Source: Oxydemutator sp963693105 (GTDB taxonomy: Bacteria; Pseudomonadota; Gammaproteobacteria; Poriferisulfidales; Oxydemutatoraceae). From it: DNA of 64,000 nucleotides. The notes under the pieces were generated by a model. It worked only from the letters and a program-made list of their open reading frames with translations. It made no database searches and had not been told where the DNA came from. The stretch is taken from positions 1,302,001-1,366,000 of the forward strand of contig OY843752.1 in NCBI GenBank assembly GCA_963693105.1, read 5' to 3'. Below are positions 48,624 through 57,154 of the stretch, piece after piece (position 1 is the first letter of the stretch; every line of letters begins with the position of its first letter). Position numbers and translations under genes: made by a program.

Positions 48624-49790
48624 ATGCGGGACATTATAACTGCAATCAGCGGCGAATTTCCCGTCCACAAAGACGTTGCTTATCTGAATCACGCGGGAAT
48701 CGCGCCGTGGCCAAAGCGAACGGCCGAGGCCGTTTGTAATTTTGCGCGCGAAAACGCAAGCCGCGGCGCGCTGGATTACAAAGCCTGGGAAAAAACCGCC
48801 GATGCATTGCGCGGGGTGCTTCGCGATCTGATCAACGCCGAATCCGCGGATGAAATCGCCCTTGTAAAAAACACCTCGGAAGGGCTGTCGCTGGTCGCCT
48901 ACGGGCTGGACTGGGAGTGCAAGGACAATGTCGTTGTGGGGATACAGGAGTTTCCGTCCAACCGCATCGTCTGGGAATCATTGAACCAGCGCTTCGGTGT
49001 CGAGGTGCGCGCGGTGGATTTGTACGGCGGGGCTTCGCCTGAACAGGCCCTGCTCGACCGGCTGGACCGGCACACGCGGCTGCTGGCGGTCAGTTCGATT
49101 CAGTACGCAACCGGCTGCCGCATGGATCTGTCCGTCCTCGGCAGGGCGTGCCGTGAAGTCGGCGCCCTGCTCTGCGTGGATGCGATTCAGAGCATGGGAG
49201 CGGCGCCGGTTGATGTTCAAGCCTCGCAAATCGACTTTCTCGCCGCCGACGGGCACAAGTGGATGCTGGCGCCCGAGGGAATCGGTTGCTTCTATTGCCG
49301 GCGCCGTCATCTGCAAACCCTGAAACTGCACCAATACGGCTGGGGCATGCTGCAAAACCCCGCGGATTACGACTCACTCTATGGTGAGGCCGACCTTGCC
49401 TCGTGGAGCGAGGTTGAAAACGCCAGGCGGTTCGAGTGCGGCAGTCCCAATTCGCTGGGCATTCATGCGCTGCACACGAGCCTTGGCCTGCTGTCAGACA
49501 TCGGTCTCGCCCGGGTCTTCAACGCAGTCGCCTCAAAGGTTTCCTATCTGGCGGAGCGCATCGAACAGGACCGCTTTCAATTCCTGACGCCGCCGGAAAA
49601 GCACCGGCGCGGCGGCATCCTGACGGTGCGGCCCCGACAAGGCGACGTCGGGACTCTATACCGGCGGATGTCCGAAGCCGGAGTTGTGTGTGCTTCCAGA
49701 GGCGGCGGCGTTCGCCTGTCGCCCCATTTCTACACTCCGCAACAGGCCCTCGACAAGGCTCTCGAATGTCTCCACCGCTTCAGCGGATGA
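48624..49790 (+). CDS. Aminotransferase class V/cysteine desulfurase-like protein
   Basis: 388 residues from the ATG at 48624, with the N terminus D-V-A-Y-L-N-H-A-G-I-A-P near 18-29. The PLP-binding lysine is in A-A-D-G-H-K-W-M-L near 206-214. It belongs to the class V family (kynureninase/NifS-like). The catalytic Cys expected in a true cysteine desulfurase is not obvious, so the function is better left open. The stop overlaps the end of holB by 11 nt. Upstream frame is open to 48519 but antisense to the transpeptidase gene. Confidence 0.83.
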   Translation: MRDIITAISGEFPVHKDVAYLNHAGIAPWPKRTAEAVCNFARENASRGALDYKAWEKTADALRGVLRDLINAESADEIALVKNTSEGLSLVAYGLDWECKDNVVVGIQEFPSNRIVWESLNQRFGVEVRAVDLYGGASPEQALLDRLDRHTRLLAVSSIQYATGCRMDLSVLGRACREVGALLCVDAIQSMGAAPVDVQASQIDFLAADGHKWMLAPEGIGCFYCRRRHLQTLKLHQYGWGMLQNPADYDSLYGEADLASWSEVENARRFECGSPNSLGIHALHTSLGLLSDIGLARVFNAVASKVSYLAERIEQDRFQFLTPPEKHRRGGILTVRPRQGDVGTLYRRMSEAGVVCASRGGGVRLSPHFYTPQQALDKALECLHRFSG

Positions 49791-50748
49791 AAGTCCTGTG
49801 CCATTCCAGCAGGCTGCTTTCCAGCAGCAGGCGCGGATTCAGGCTGCTGCTGTCGGCCAGGCGGCAGCGTTCGATCTGCCGACCATACAATTTTTGCAGG
49901 TTATCAAACGGCGGATTTGCGGCGGGTGTCTGGGCCGCGGCCTCCAATCCGGCGTGAACGATTTGCTGTAATTCTTCCAGCAGCCATTGCTGGACCAGCG
50001 AGGACGGCTGCTCGTTCCAGCGTTCCACCATGTCGGAAAGATCCGGGAGCGGCGCCCGGGCCGACAGCCACCGGGTCAGTTCGTCGTGAAATTTTTCCCT
50101 GTCCAGCCCCTTCTCGTTTTTCTTTGCAGCCGCAAGCGGGCGCAGCCCGAACAGGGAAAGCCGGTGCCGCGCCTGTTCCGGCTCCAGTGAGAGTTCCCGG
50201 GCAAGCCACTCGACCGCCTCAAGGCCCGGCAGAGGAAAACGGATTTTGCGGCAGCGGCTGCGGATTGTGGCCGGCAGCTTCGCCAGCCGCCGGCAAATCA
50301 GAACAATGATTGAACCGGCTGGCGGCTCTTCGAGCGTTTTGAGAAGGCTGTTGGCGGCGGCGTAATTCAAGTGGTCGGCCCGGGATATAAAAGCGACCCG
50401 GTAGCGGCCGTAGTGCCGGTTCAATGAAAAAAAGTCGGCCAATTCCCGGATTTGGGCCACCTTGATTTCTTTCTTTTCAGCGGTAACCGGGAGGTAATCC
50501 GGATGATTCTCCGAGGCCAGCAGTCGGCAGCTTCTGCAATGGCCGCAGGGCTTGTCTTTTTCCTGTTCACACAACAGGCTGCGGCACAGAGTCAAACCAA
50601 ATTCTTCGATTCCGCAGCCGTCCTGTCCACTCAGCAGCAAGGCATTGGGCACACGTTCAGCCGCCAGCATCCGGAGCCAGCCGTCCCATTGATCGTGCTG
50701 CCATGGATAGATGGATTCATTGGGATTTATGTAGTTAACTTGACGCAT
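49780..50748 (-). CDS. holB: DNA polymerase III subunit delta prime
   Basis: 322 residues from the ATG at 50748. The AAA+ delta-prime subunit of the clamp loader. The zinc-binding C-E-Q-E-K-D-K-P-C-G-H-C-R-S-C cluster lies near 61-75, followed by S-L-L-K-T-L-E-E-P-P near 133-142. The Walker A region is degenerate (S-G-Q-D-G-C-G), as is normal for delta prime. Gene order places it after tmk on the minus strand, but a 344-bp insertion separates the two. A tiny open frame in that insertion ends on this ATG. Confidence 0.9.
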   Translation of the reverse strand: MRQVNYINPNESIYPWQHDQWDGWLRMLAAERVPNALLLSGQDGCGIEEFGLTLCRSLLCEQEKDKPCGHCRSCRLLASENHPDYLPVTAEKKEIKVAQIRELADFFSLNRHYGRYRVAFISRADHLNYAAANSLLKTLEEPPAGSIIVLICRRLAKLPATIRSRCRKIRFPLPGLEAVEWLARELSLEPEQARHRLSLFGLRPLAAAKKNEKGLDREKFHDELTRWLSARAPLPDLSDMVERWNEQPSSLVQQWLLEELQQIVHAGLEAAAQTPAANPPFDNLQKLYGRQIERCRLADSSSLNPRLLLESSLLEWHRTFIR

Positions 50749-51092
50749 CAAGCACTCCATAAACTGTTCGCCATTGCTGGCAAACAAACTACTTGAACAA
50801 ATCTCATAGACCTGACTTGCACAAATACTCTGCGTATGGACTGGAAGGAAGACTTAACCCTCTCCCTTCCGTCCGTAATGAAACCAAGTAGCAAATCAGG
50901 TCTATGAGACTTGCCCTCATTTTGACGCTTCACAGACCAGGTAACCCTGCCATCTCCACGTCCAACCGCGCCGTTCCCGAACGCTGACCTTGCTTTTAGT
51001 GACATGCTGATATTCATGCTCCAACCCTACTTGCAAGGATTTCCCGTAATTTAACCACAACCGTTTGCCAAGTTAAATACATAATTCCCGAT
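50749..51092. other. Unexplained 344-bp stretch between tmk and holB
   Basis: Related bacteria keep tmk and holB adjacent, so this region is likely an insertion. No known gene is apparent. An open frame of 89 codons on the minus strand (51017-50748) overlaps holB by one base (TGATG), but its sequence is not recognisable, and it crosses a long inverted repeat. Composition is more AT-rich than the flanks. The stretch could be a decayed small element, a structured RNA or both. Confidence 0.55.
50802..50909. repeat. Long imperfect inverted repeat (hairpin of about 108 nt)
   Basis: The arm TCTCATAGACCTGA at 50802-50815 is perfectly complementary to TCAGGTCTATGAGA at 50896-50909, extended by a mismatch and four more pairs (TTGC/GCAA). 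Inside is a second stem: GGAC-T-GGAAGG (50838-50848) with CCTTCCGTCC (50865-50874), leaving a 16-nt loop. This two-tier hairpin fits either a miniature inverted-repeat element or a folded RNA. Confidence 0.7.
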
Positions 51093-51761
51093 TCATTCAT
51101 TGTCGGTCTCCGGCCAGCGTTTTTTCACCAGGGCGATGATTTCCCCGCTCACGGTTTCTTTGTCCGGGGAGGCGTCTATGACTTCAATCCGCCCGGGTTC
51201 CTGCTCGGCCCGTTTCAGATAGACGTTGCGCACCCGCTCGAAAAACGGTTTTTCCTCCGATTCAAAATTGTCCGGAATTTTGTCGGAGACACTGGCTCTG
51301 AACATGTCGTGCTGGTTGCTGGGAATCCTGTCGTGTATATGTTCAGACGGCAGATTCAGCAGGATGGTCAAATCGGGAGACAAATCGGACGCCACCCATT
51401 TGACCAGCGTATCAATCCAGCCGGACTTGATTTTGCGGCCTCCGCCCTGATAGGCGTAACTTGCATCAATGAAGCGGTCGCAGATGACCCATTGCCCCTG
51501 TTCGAGTGCGGGTCGCACCACCCGGTGGACATGCTCGGCCCGCGCCGCAAAAAACAACAGCAACTCGGCAAGGTTCGACAAGTCCTCCTTCTCATGCAGC
51601 AGTATCTGCCGAATCTTCTCCCCCACCGGCACGCCCCCGGGCTCGCAGGTTCTCTTCACGTCAATGCCTTGCCGCAGGAGAAAGGATTCCAGGACTGCGG
51701 CCTGTGTGCTCTTGCCAACACCGTCTATCCCTTCGAAGGTAATCAGTTTTCCGCGTTGCAT
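51093..51761 (-). CDS. tmk: Thymidylate kinase
   Basis: A 222-residue kinase that phosphorylates dTMP to dTDP. P-loop G-I-D-G-V-G-K-S-T at 11-19, then the D-R-F-x-D-A-S-Y-A-Y-Q-G-G motif near 96-108 and the lid with R in the C-terminal third. The start overlaps the mltG stop by one base (TAATG), so they are coupled. Next on the same strand comes holB after an insertion. Confidence 0.95.
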   Translation of the reverse strand: MQRGKLITFEGIDGVGKSTQAAVLESFLLRQGIDVKRTCEPGGVPVGEKIRQILLHEKEDLSNLAELLLFFAARAEHVHRVVRPALEQGQWVICDRFIDASYAYQGGGRKIKSGWIDTLVKWVASDLSPDLTILLNLPSEHIHDRIPSNQHDMFRASVSDKIPDNFESEEKPFFERVRNVYLKRAEQEPGRIEVIDASPDKETVSGEIIALVKKRWPETDNE

Positions 51762-52774
51762 TATTTCAACTGGTAGCGGGCGATTGCCTTGCGATGTTCG
51801 TCATAGGTTTTCGAGAAATGGTGGCTGCCGTCGCCCCTGCTGACGAAGTATAACGCGCCCGTCTCTTGCGGATGCAGCACCGCCTGCAACGACGCGAGGC
51901 CCGGCATCGCAATCGGCGTCGGCGGCAGCCCCTTGTGCAAATACGTGTTATACGGGGTGTCGGCCTTCAGGTCTTTTTTTCTGATGTCGCCGCCAAATTG
52001 CACGCCCATGCCATAAATCACCGTGGGGTCGGCTTGCAGAGGCATCCCCTTTTTGAGCCGCGACACGAACACGCCGGCGATGCGGCGGCGCTCATCGCTT
52101 TTCGCCGTTTCCTTTTCGACGATGGAGGCGAGAATCAGGGCCTCGTACGGCGAGGAAAGATTGAGCCCGGGCGCCCTCTCCCGCCAGCCGGACTCCAGCG
52201 TCTGCCTCATCTTTTCATATCCCTGCCGGAACAAATCAACATTGGTGGCGCCTGCGCTGAAAAAATAGGTATCCGGAAAAAACCAGCCTTCAAGCGAAGG
52301 AGAATCGATGCCGAGCTGTTCCCTGATCTCTTCGGCGTTTGCGGCGACCGTTTTAATCGCCTCGTGCCGTCGCATGGCCTGCAGGGCCTGTCCGACGGTG
52401 GCCCCTTCGGCAATACGCAAACGCTCCGTAATTCCGGCGCCGCGCGCCGTCATATCGAGAAATTCGGCCAGTGTCATCCGCGGTTCAATTGCGTATCTTC
52501 CCGCCTTGATGCCGCCCTCCAGTCCGCTGAGCCTGGCGTACAGCGCCGCGTAGAAATGCACCGGCACGGGTTTTTTGTCCGGAAACAAACCTGCCCGCCT
52601 CATTTCCGCAATGACGCGGTTGAATGAACTGCCTTCGGCGATATCCCAGTTTGTTTCTTCCGTGTTCATCAAAGGCACGGCGTAGAGGCTCCGGTGAAAG
52701 TCCCAGGCAAAAGCGGCGCCCGCCAGGACCGCAGCAGCGGCAAAGCCGGCGGCTGCAAGACGGCCCTTACTCAT
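51761..52774 (-). CDS. mltG: Endolytic murein transglycosylase MltG
   Basis: 337 residues from the ATG at 52774. One N-terminal transmembrane segment (about 8-25), then the YceG domain with a LysM-like subdomain. The catalytic glutamate is in A-S-I-V-E-K-E-T near 208-215, and the family motifs L-Q-A-D-P-T-V-I-Y-G and Y-N-T-Y follow. It cleaves nascent glycan strands and sets their length. The start overlaps the pabC end by 8 nt. Upstream frame to 52831 is inside pabC. Confidence 0.93.
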   Translation of the reverse strand: MSKGRLAAAGFAAAAVLAGAAFAWDFHRSLYAVPLMNTEETNWDIAEGSSFNRVIAEMRRAGLFPDKKPVPVHFYAALYARLSGLEGGIKAGRYAIEPRMTLAEFLDMTARGAGITERLRIAEGATVGQALQAMRRHEAIKTVAANAEEIREQLGIDSPSLEGWFFPDTYFFSAGATNVDLFRQGYEKMRQTLESGWRERAPGLNLSSPYEALILASIVEKETAKSDERRRIAGVFVSRLKKGMPLQADPTVIYGMGVQFGGDIRKKDLKADTPYNTYLHKGLPPTPIAMPGLASLQAVLHPQETGALYFVSRGDGSHHFSKTYDEHRKAIARYQLK

Positions 52775-53594
52775 CCGCCGGCGCGCCCGCGACAGGCAGT
52801 TTCTGCAACAGGTCATGCACCGGCCGCACATCGTAATCGCGCCCGCCCTCGAGACGGCGGATTGGCCAGACCCGAATCAGCGCGTTGCACAAAAAAACGC
52901 CGTCGGCCCGCAGCAGGTCTTCGCGCGACAAGCGGGCCTCCCGAACCGGAATGTCCCGCCGCCGGCAGGCCTCAATAATCCAGTCACGCATCACGCCTTT
53001 TACTCCGCAGCAGTCCAGCAGCGGGGTTTGCAGCGCACCGCCGTCCACAACGAAAATATTGCTCATCGTGCCTTCAATCACCTGATCCCGCCCGTCGAGC
53101 ATGATTCCCTCCTGGTATTCCTCGCGCCATTCCATTCGCGCCATTACCTGCTCCAGCCGGTTCAGATGCTTGATACCGGCAAGGTCGGGATTGTCGGCGA
53201 GGCGTTTGCGACAGAATCGCGCGGCAACGCCGTGAAGCCGGAAATCGTCAGGATGGTCCGGCGGCGGCAGAACCAGAACAATGCGGGTCGGTTTTGCCGG
53301 GAACGGCGGGCGGTATCCCCGCGCACCGCCGCCGCGGGTGACGATGACCTTGATGACGGCGTCGCGGTTCTCTGCGGCCAGGCGGTGCACTTCTTCTTCA
53401 AGGGCCGGCGCGTCATCGAAGGTGATTGCGAGTCGGCGGCAACCGTCCAGCAGGCGCGCGCGGTGTCGCGGCCACAAACGCGGAGAACCGTTGGCGACGG
53501 CGATGGTCTCGAAAACGCCGTCGCCGTAAGCCAGGCCCCTGTCGGTAACGGGAATCCCGTCGCCCGGCTCTCCGTTGATTAAAACCGGGGGCAT
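52767..53594 (-). CDS. pabC: Aminodeoxychorismate lyase
   Basis: 275 residues from the ATG at 53594. PLP fold-type IV enzyme forming p-aminobenzoate, a precursor of folate (and, in this organism, perhaps of the aryl group in methanopterin biosynthesis). The N terminus I-N-G-E-P-G-D-G-I-P-V-T-D-R-G-L is typical. The PLP lysine is in G-I-K-H-L-N-R-L near 140-147. It sits between fabF and mltG, the normal gammaproteobacterial order. The frame open to 53735 is antisense-free but overlaps the fabF end. Confidence 0.9.
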   Translation of the reverse strand: MPPVLINGEPGDGIPVTDRGLAYGDGVFETIAVANGSPRLWPRHRARLLDGCRRLAITFDDAPALEEEVHRLAAENRDAVIKVIVTRGGGARGYRPPFPAKPTRIVLVLPPPDHPDDFRLHGVAARFCRKRLADNPDLAGIKHLNRLEQVMARMEWREEYQEGIMLDGRDQVIEGTMSNIFVVDGGALQTPLLDCCGVKGVMRDWIIEACRRRDIPVREARLSREDLLRADGVFLCNALIRVWPIRRLEGGRDYDVRPVHDLLQKLPVAGAPADE

Positions 53595-53620
53595 GTCCGA
53601 AAGGCGTTGTGCCGGGGTGT

Positions 53621-54862
53621 TCAGGTCGCGCGGAACACCAGGGAAGCGTTGGTGCCTCCAAAACCGAAGGAGTTGGACAGGATGCACCGCAGATTTCCCT
53701 TGCGTGCGGTATTCGGCACGTAATCGAGGTCGCACTTTGGATCCGGGGTGTCCAGGTTGACAGTCGGCGGCATCACCTGGTCTCTCAGGGACAACACTGA
53801 AAACACCGCTTCGACCCCGCCTGCGGCTCCCAGCAGATGGCCGATCATGGACTTGACCGAGCTCATCGCAAGTTTCTTGGCGTGGCCGCCGAAGACCAGT
53901 TTGACGGCGTCGCTTTCGGCCTGATCGCCGAGCGGCGTTGAAGTGCCGTGCGCGTTGATGTAGTCCACCTGGTCGGGGTTCAGGGCGGCGTCTTGCAGGG
54001 CGTTTTGCATACAGCGCGCGGCGCCGCCGCCGCCGGGAACCGGCTGGGTGATGTGGTGGGCGTCGCCGGAAGCGCCGTATCCGGCGAGTTCGCAGTAGAT
54101 ATTGGCGCCCCGCTTTCTGGCGTGTTCGTGCTCCTCAAGAACGAGGACGCCGGCGCCGTCTCCGATGATGAATCCATCGCGCTCCAGATCCCACGGACGG
54201 CTCGCATGTTCGGGATCGTCATTGTGCGAGGCGCACAACGCGCGCGCCGCCGCAAAACCGCCGACGCCGAGCAGCGACGTCGCCATTTCAGCGCCTCCGG
54301 CGATCATGATGTCGGCGTCGCCGCGCGCGACCGCGCGCGCGGATTCCCCGATGTTGTGGTTGCCCGTGGCGCAGGCCGAGACAATCGCGAAATTGGGGCC
54401 TTGCAGACCGTACAGGATGGACAGGTTGCCCGAGATCATGTTGATGATGCTGCCCGGAACGAAAAACGGTGATATTTTTCGAGGGCCGCCTTCAATGCAG
54501 GCGGTGTGATTGGCCTCAATCAGGGGCAGGCCACCGATGCCGGAGCCAACCGCCACGCCGATACGGGGCGCGTTTTCCTCGGTGACCTCGAAACCCGAAT
54601 CCTCGATTGCCTGGACGCCGGCGCCGATTCCATAGTGAATGAACAGATCCATGCGTTTCTGTTCTTTTTCGGGGATGTACGCATCGGCGTCGAAATCATT
54701 GACCGAAGCGGCAATTTGAACCCGCAGGTCGGAGGCGTCAAAAGACGAAATTTTCCGGATGCCGCTGCGCCCGGCGACGATGGCTTCCCACGCCTTGTCA
54801 ACGGTCGAGCCAACCGGACAGACCACACCGACGCCGGTGACGACGACTTTTCTGTTGTGCAC
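53621..54862 (-). CDS. fabF: 3-oxoacyl-[acyl-carrier-protein] synthase II
   Basis: A 413-residue condensing enzyme of fatty acid elongation. Catalytic Cys in V-S-A-C-A-T-G near 161-167, and histidines in N-A-H-G-T-S-T near 302-308 and M-I-G-H-L-L-G-A near 341-348. It follows acpP by 38 nt on the minus strand. Length and motifs are standard for FabF. Confidence 0.96.
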   Translation of the reverse strand: MHNRKVVVTGVGVVCPVGSTVDKAWEAIVAGRSGIRKISSFDASDLRVQIAASVNDFDADAYIPEKEQKRMDLFIHYGIGAGVQAIEDSGFEVTEENAPRIGVAVGSGIGGLPLIEANHTACIEGGPRKISPFFVPGSIINMISGNLSILYGLQGPNFAIVSACATGNHNIGESARAVARGDADIMIAGGAEMATSLLGVGGFAAARALCASHNDDPEHASRPWDLERDGFIIGDGAGVLVLEEHEHARKRGANIYCELAGYGASGDAHHITQPVPGGGGAARCMQNALQDAALNPDQVDYINAHGTSTPLGDQAESDAVKLVFGGHAKKLAMSSVKSMIGHLLGAAGGVEAVFSVLSLRDQVMPPTVNLDTPDPKCDLDYVPNTARKGNLRCILSNSFGFGGTNASLVFRAT

Positions 54863-54900
54863 ACGAACTCCGTGAATCGGAAAGAGAGCCGGGAAGGCAA

Positions 54901-55140
54901 TCAGGAGTTGATGTGTTTCTTTATGTAGTCAACCGCCTGCGTCACCGTCGTGATTTTCTCGGCCTCTTCATCCGGAATCTCGCATTCGAATTCTTCTTCC
55001 AGAGCCATTACAAGTTCCAGCGTATCAAGAGAGTCCGCGTTCAGATCATCGACGAAAGAAGCATTTTCGGTGACCTTGTCTTCCTCGATACTGAGCTGTT
55101 CAGCCACGATTTTGCGGACCCGGTCTTTTATATCACTCAT
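54901..55140 (-). CDS. acpP: Acyl carrier protein
   Basis: A 79-residue acidic protein carrying the growing acyl chain. The phosphopantetheine serine is in the D-S-L-D-T motif near 36-40. A strong ribosome site (AAGGAGAAAA) precedes the ATG, in line with high expression. Placed between fabG and fabF. Confidence 0.97.
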   Translation of the reverse strand: MSDIKDRVRKIVAEQLSIEEDKVTENASFVDDLNADSLDTLELVMALEEEFECEIPDEEAEKITTVTQAVDYIKKHINS

Positions 55141-55188
55141 TAAATTTTCTCCTTGTATTGTTGAATCGTTGAAAACAACTTCTGGCCG

Positions 55189-55935
55189 TCAGGCCATGTA
55201 CAACCCTCCGTTGATATGGACGGTTTCACCGGTAATGTACGCGGCCGCCCCGGAAGCCAGAAAGCACACCAGTTTCGCCACTTCCGCCGCTTCGCCGAGG
55301 CGCGCCGCAGGTATGGTGCGGACAATTTCCTCCCGGTGTTTTTCCGGCAGCGCCCGCACCATGTCGGTGTCGATAAAGCCGGGCGCAACGCAATTGACGG
55401 TGATATTACGGGTTCCAAGTTCTTTTGCAAGGCTTTTGCTGAAACCGGTAATCCCGGCCTTGGCGGCGGCATAATTGGCCTGCCCCGGATTGCCGGCGGC
55501 GCCGGTCAACGAAGTGATGCTGATGATTCTCCCCCGTCTTTTTTTCATCATGTGCCGGACACAGGCCTTGCTCAGGCGAAACACCGAATTCAGGTTCGTG
55601 TTGATGACCGTTTCCCAGTCTTCGTCTGTCATTCTGAGCAGCAGGTTGTCGCGGGTGATGCCCGCGTTATTGACCAGGACATCGGGCATTTTGTCCTGCT
55701 CTGCCAGAGTCTTGAGCAGGGCCGCCACCGAGTCCGGCCGCTCCACCTCGAGCACGGCGCCCTGGCCGCGGACGCCTTCCCCGTCGAGAAAGCCGGAAAT
55801 CGCCCGGGCGCCATCTTCGCTGGTGGCGGTGCCGGTGATTTCCAGCCCGGCGCGGCCCAGTTCAAGTGCAATCGCACGCCCGATGCCGCGGGAGGCGCCG
55901 GTGACCAGGGCTGTTTTCATCGCTTCCGCCGTCAT
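55189..55935 (-). CDS. fabG: 3-oxoacyl-[acyl-carrier-protein] reductase
   Basis: A 248-residue short-chain dehydrogenase. NADPH loop T-G-A-S-R-G-I-G near 12-19, N-N-A-G near 90-93, catalytic Ser, Y-x-x-x-K in N-Y-A-A-A-K near 155-160. The ATG at 55935 overlaps the fabD stop by 4 nt (ATGA); a second ATG five codons later (55920) is possible but the overlap favours the first. Confidence 0.96.
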   Translation of the reverse strand: MTAEAMKTALVTGASRGIGRAIALELGRAGLEITGTATSEDGARAISGFLDGEGVRGQGAVLEVERPDSVAALLKTLAEQDKMPDVLVNNAGITRDNLLLRMTDEDWETVINTNLNSVFRLSKACVRHMMKKRRGRIISITSLTGAAGNPGQANYAAAKAGITGFSKSLAKELGTRNITVNCVAPGFIDTDMVRALPEKHREEIVRTIPAARLGEAAEVAKLVCFLASGAAAYITGETVHINGGLYMA

Positions 55936-56876
55936 CCGAATTCGGCAAGGGTCTGTTCAAGACCAGCCGGGTCGTTGACGGCGCGGCATTCGGCTTTCCT
56001 GTTGATGCGCCGGACGAGGTTCGACAACACCTGTCCCGGCCCCAGTTCGACGAAGCGGCCAACGCCGTCTTCGCTCATTCGCGCGATGGTATCCACCCAT
56101 TGCACAGGATTGTAAAGTTGCTCGCTCAATGCCCGAAAAATATCGCCGGGTATTGTACGCGGCATCGCGTCCACATTGTGCAGAATTTTTATCGTCGGCG
56201 GCTTGATCTCTTTTTTCTCGAGAAACGAGGAGAATTCCCGCGCCGCCGGGCGCATCAGCGAGGAATGGGCCGGAACGCTGACCGGCAGCAACACGCATTT
56301 GCGCGCGCCCTGCGCCGACGCCTCTTTCATCGCCTTTTCCACCGCGGTCCTGTGGCCGGCGATGACGGTCTGCGTCGGCGCGTTGAAGTTGGCGGCCTCG
56401 ACCACCTGTTCGCCGCCGAGTCCGGCGCACAATTCGACCACCTGCCGCGAGCGGAGCCCAATGACCGCCGCCATCGCGCCCTGCCCTTCGGCGACTGCCT
56501 GTTGCATCAACTCACCACGGCGGGCGGCGATTGCAACCGCGTCTTCAAAAGCGATGGATCCGACGCAGACCAGCGCGGTGTATTCTCCGAAACTGTGGCC
56601 GGCGGCAACGGCCGGCACGGCGCCGCTCAGGCGGCTCCAGACTCTCCACACCGCGACCCCGGCGGCGAGCATCACCGGCTGGGTGTTGACGGTGCGGTTG
56701 AGCGATTCCGCGGGCCCTTCGAGGGCCAGTGCCAGCAAGTCCTTCGACAGGATTGCGGAAGCGGCGTCAAAGGTTTCGCGCACTTCGGGGTGTTCATCGG
56801 CCAGTTCCTTCAACATGCCCACGTGCTGCGAGCCCTGCCCCGGGAAAAGAAAAGCCGTGTCCGTCAATATCCGCAT
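55932..56876 (-). CDS. fabD: Malonyl-CoA:ACP transacylase
   Basis: A 314-residue enzyme loading malonate on acyl carrier protein. N terminus A-F-L-F-P-G-Q-G-S-Q near 8-17, active-site Ser in A-G-H-S-F-G-E-Y near 93-100, His in V-P-A-H-S near 203-207. The usual upstream fabH/plsX genes are not present; infA lies divergently 50 nt away. Confidence 0.95.
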   Translation of the reverse strand: MRILTDTAFLFPGQGSQHVGMLKELADEHPEVRETFDAASAILSKDLLALALEGPAESLNRTVNTQPVMLAAGVAVWRVWSRLSGAVPAVAAGHSFGEYTALVCVGSIAFEDAVAIAARRGELMQQAVAEGQGAMAAVIGLRSRQVVELCAGLGGEQVVEAANFNAPTQTVIAGHRTAVEKAMKEASAQGARKCVLLPVSVPAHSSLMRPAAREFSSFLEKKEIKPPTIKILHNVDAMPRTIPGDIFRALSEQLYNPVQWVDTIARMSEDGVGRFVELGPGQVLSNLVRRINRKAECRAVNDPAGLEQTLAEFG

Positions 56877-56926
56877 GTCGATTCAACTTGAGTTATAATG
56901 CCTGTTCTTTCCAGAAAAACCATACG

Positions 56927-57145
56927 ATGCCAAAAAGCGAGCACTTTGAAATGAAAGGCGTTGTCGCCGAGGTCCTCCCGAACACCATGTTCAGGGTCAA
57001 ACTCGAAAACGACCACGTTGTCATCGCGCACATATCGGGGAAAATGCGCAAGCATTACATCCGCATACTTGCCGGCGACCGCGTCACCGTTGAAATGACC
57101 CCCTACGACCTGACCCGCGGGCGCATTACCTACCGCGAAAAATAG
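56927..57145 (+). CDS. infA: Translation initiation factor IF-1
   Basis: A 72-residue S1/OB-fold protein that occupies the ribosomal A site during initiation. The sequence G-V-V-A-E-V-L-P-N-T-M-F-R-V-K-L near 11-26 and the R-K-H-Y-I-R-I-L-A-G-D motif near 41-51 are standard. The start is ATG at 56927; the frame is open far upstream but homology begins here. A TATAAT word is at 56894-56899. The gene converges on clpA, as in other gammaproteobacteria. Confidence 0.96.
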   Translation: MPKSEHFEMKGVVAEVLPNTMFRVKLENDHVVIAHISGKMRKHYIRILAGDRVTVEMTPYDLTRGRITYREK

Positions 57146-57154
57146 CCTCCGTCA

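Noticed and set aside
50748..51017. 89-residue minus-strand frame as a real gene between tmk and holB
   Set aside because: No recognisable family, it spans the long inverted repeat, and it has no clear ribosome site. Kept only as part of the unexplained stretch.
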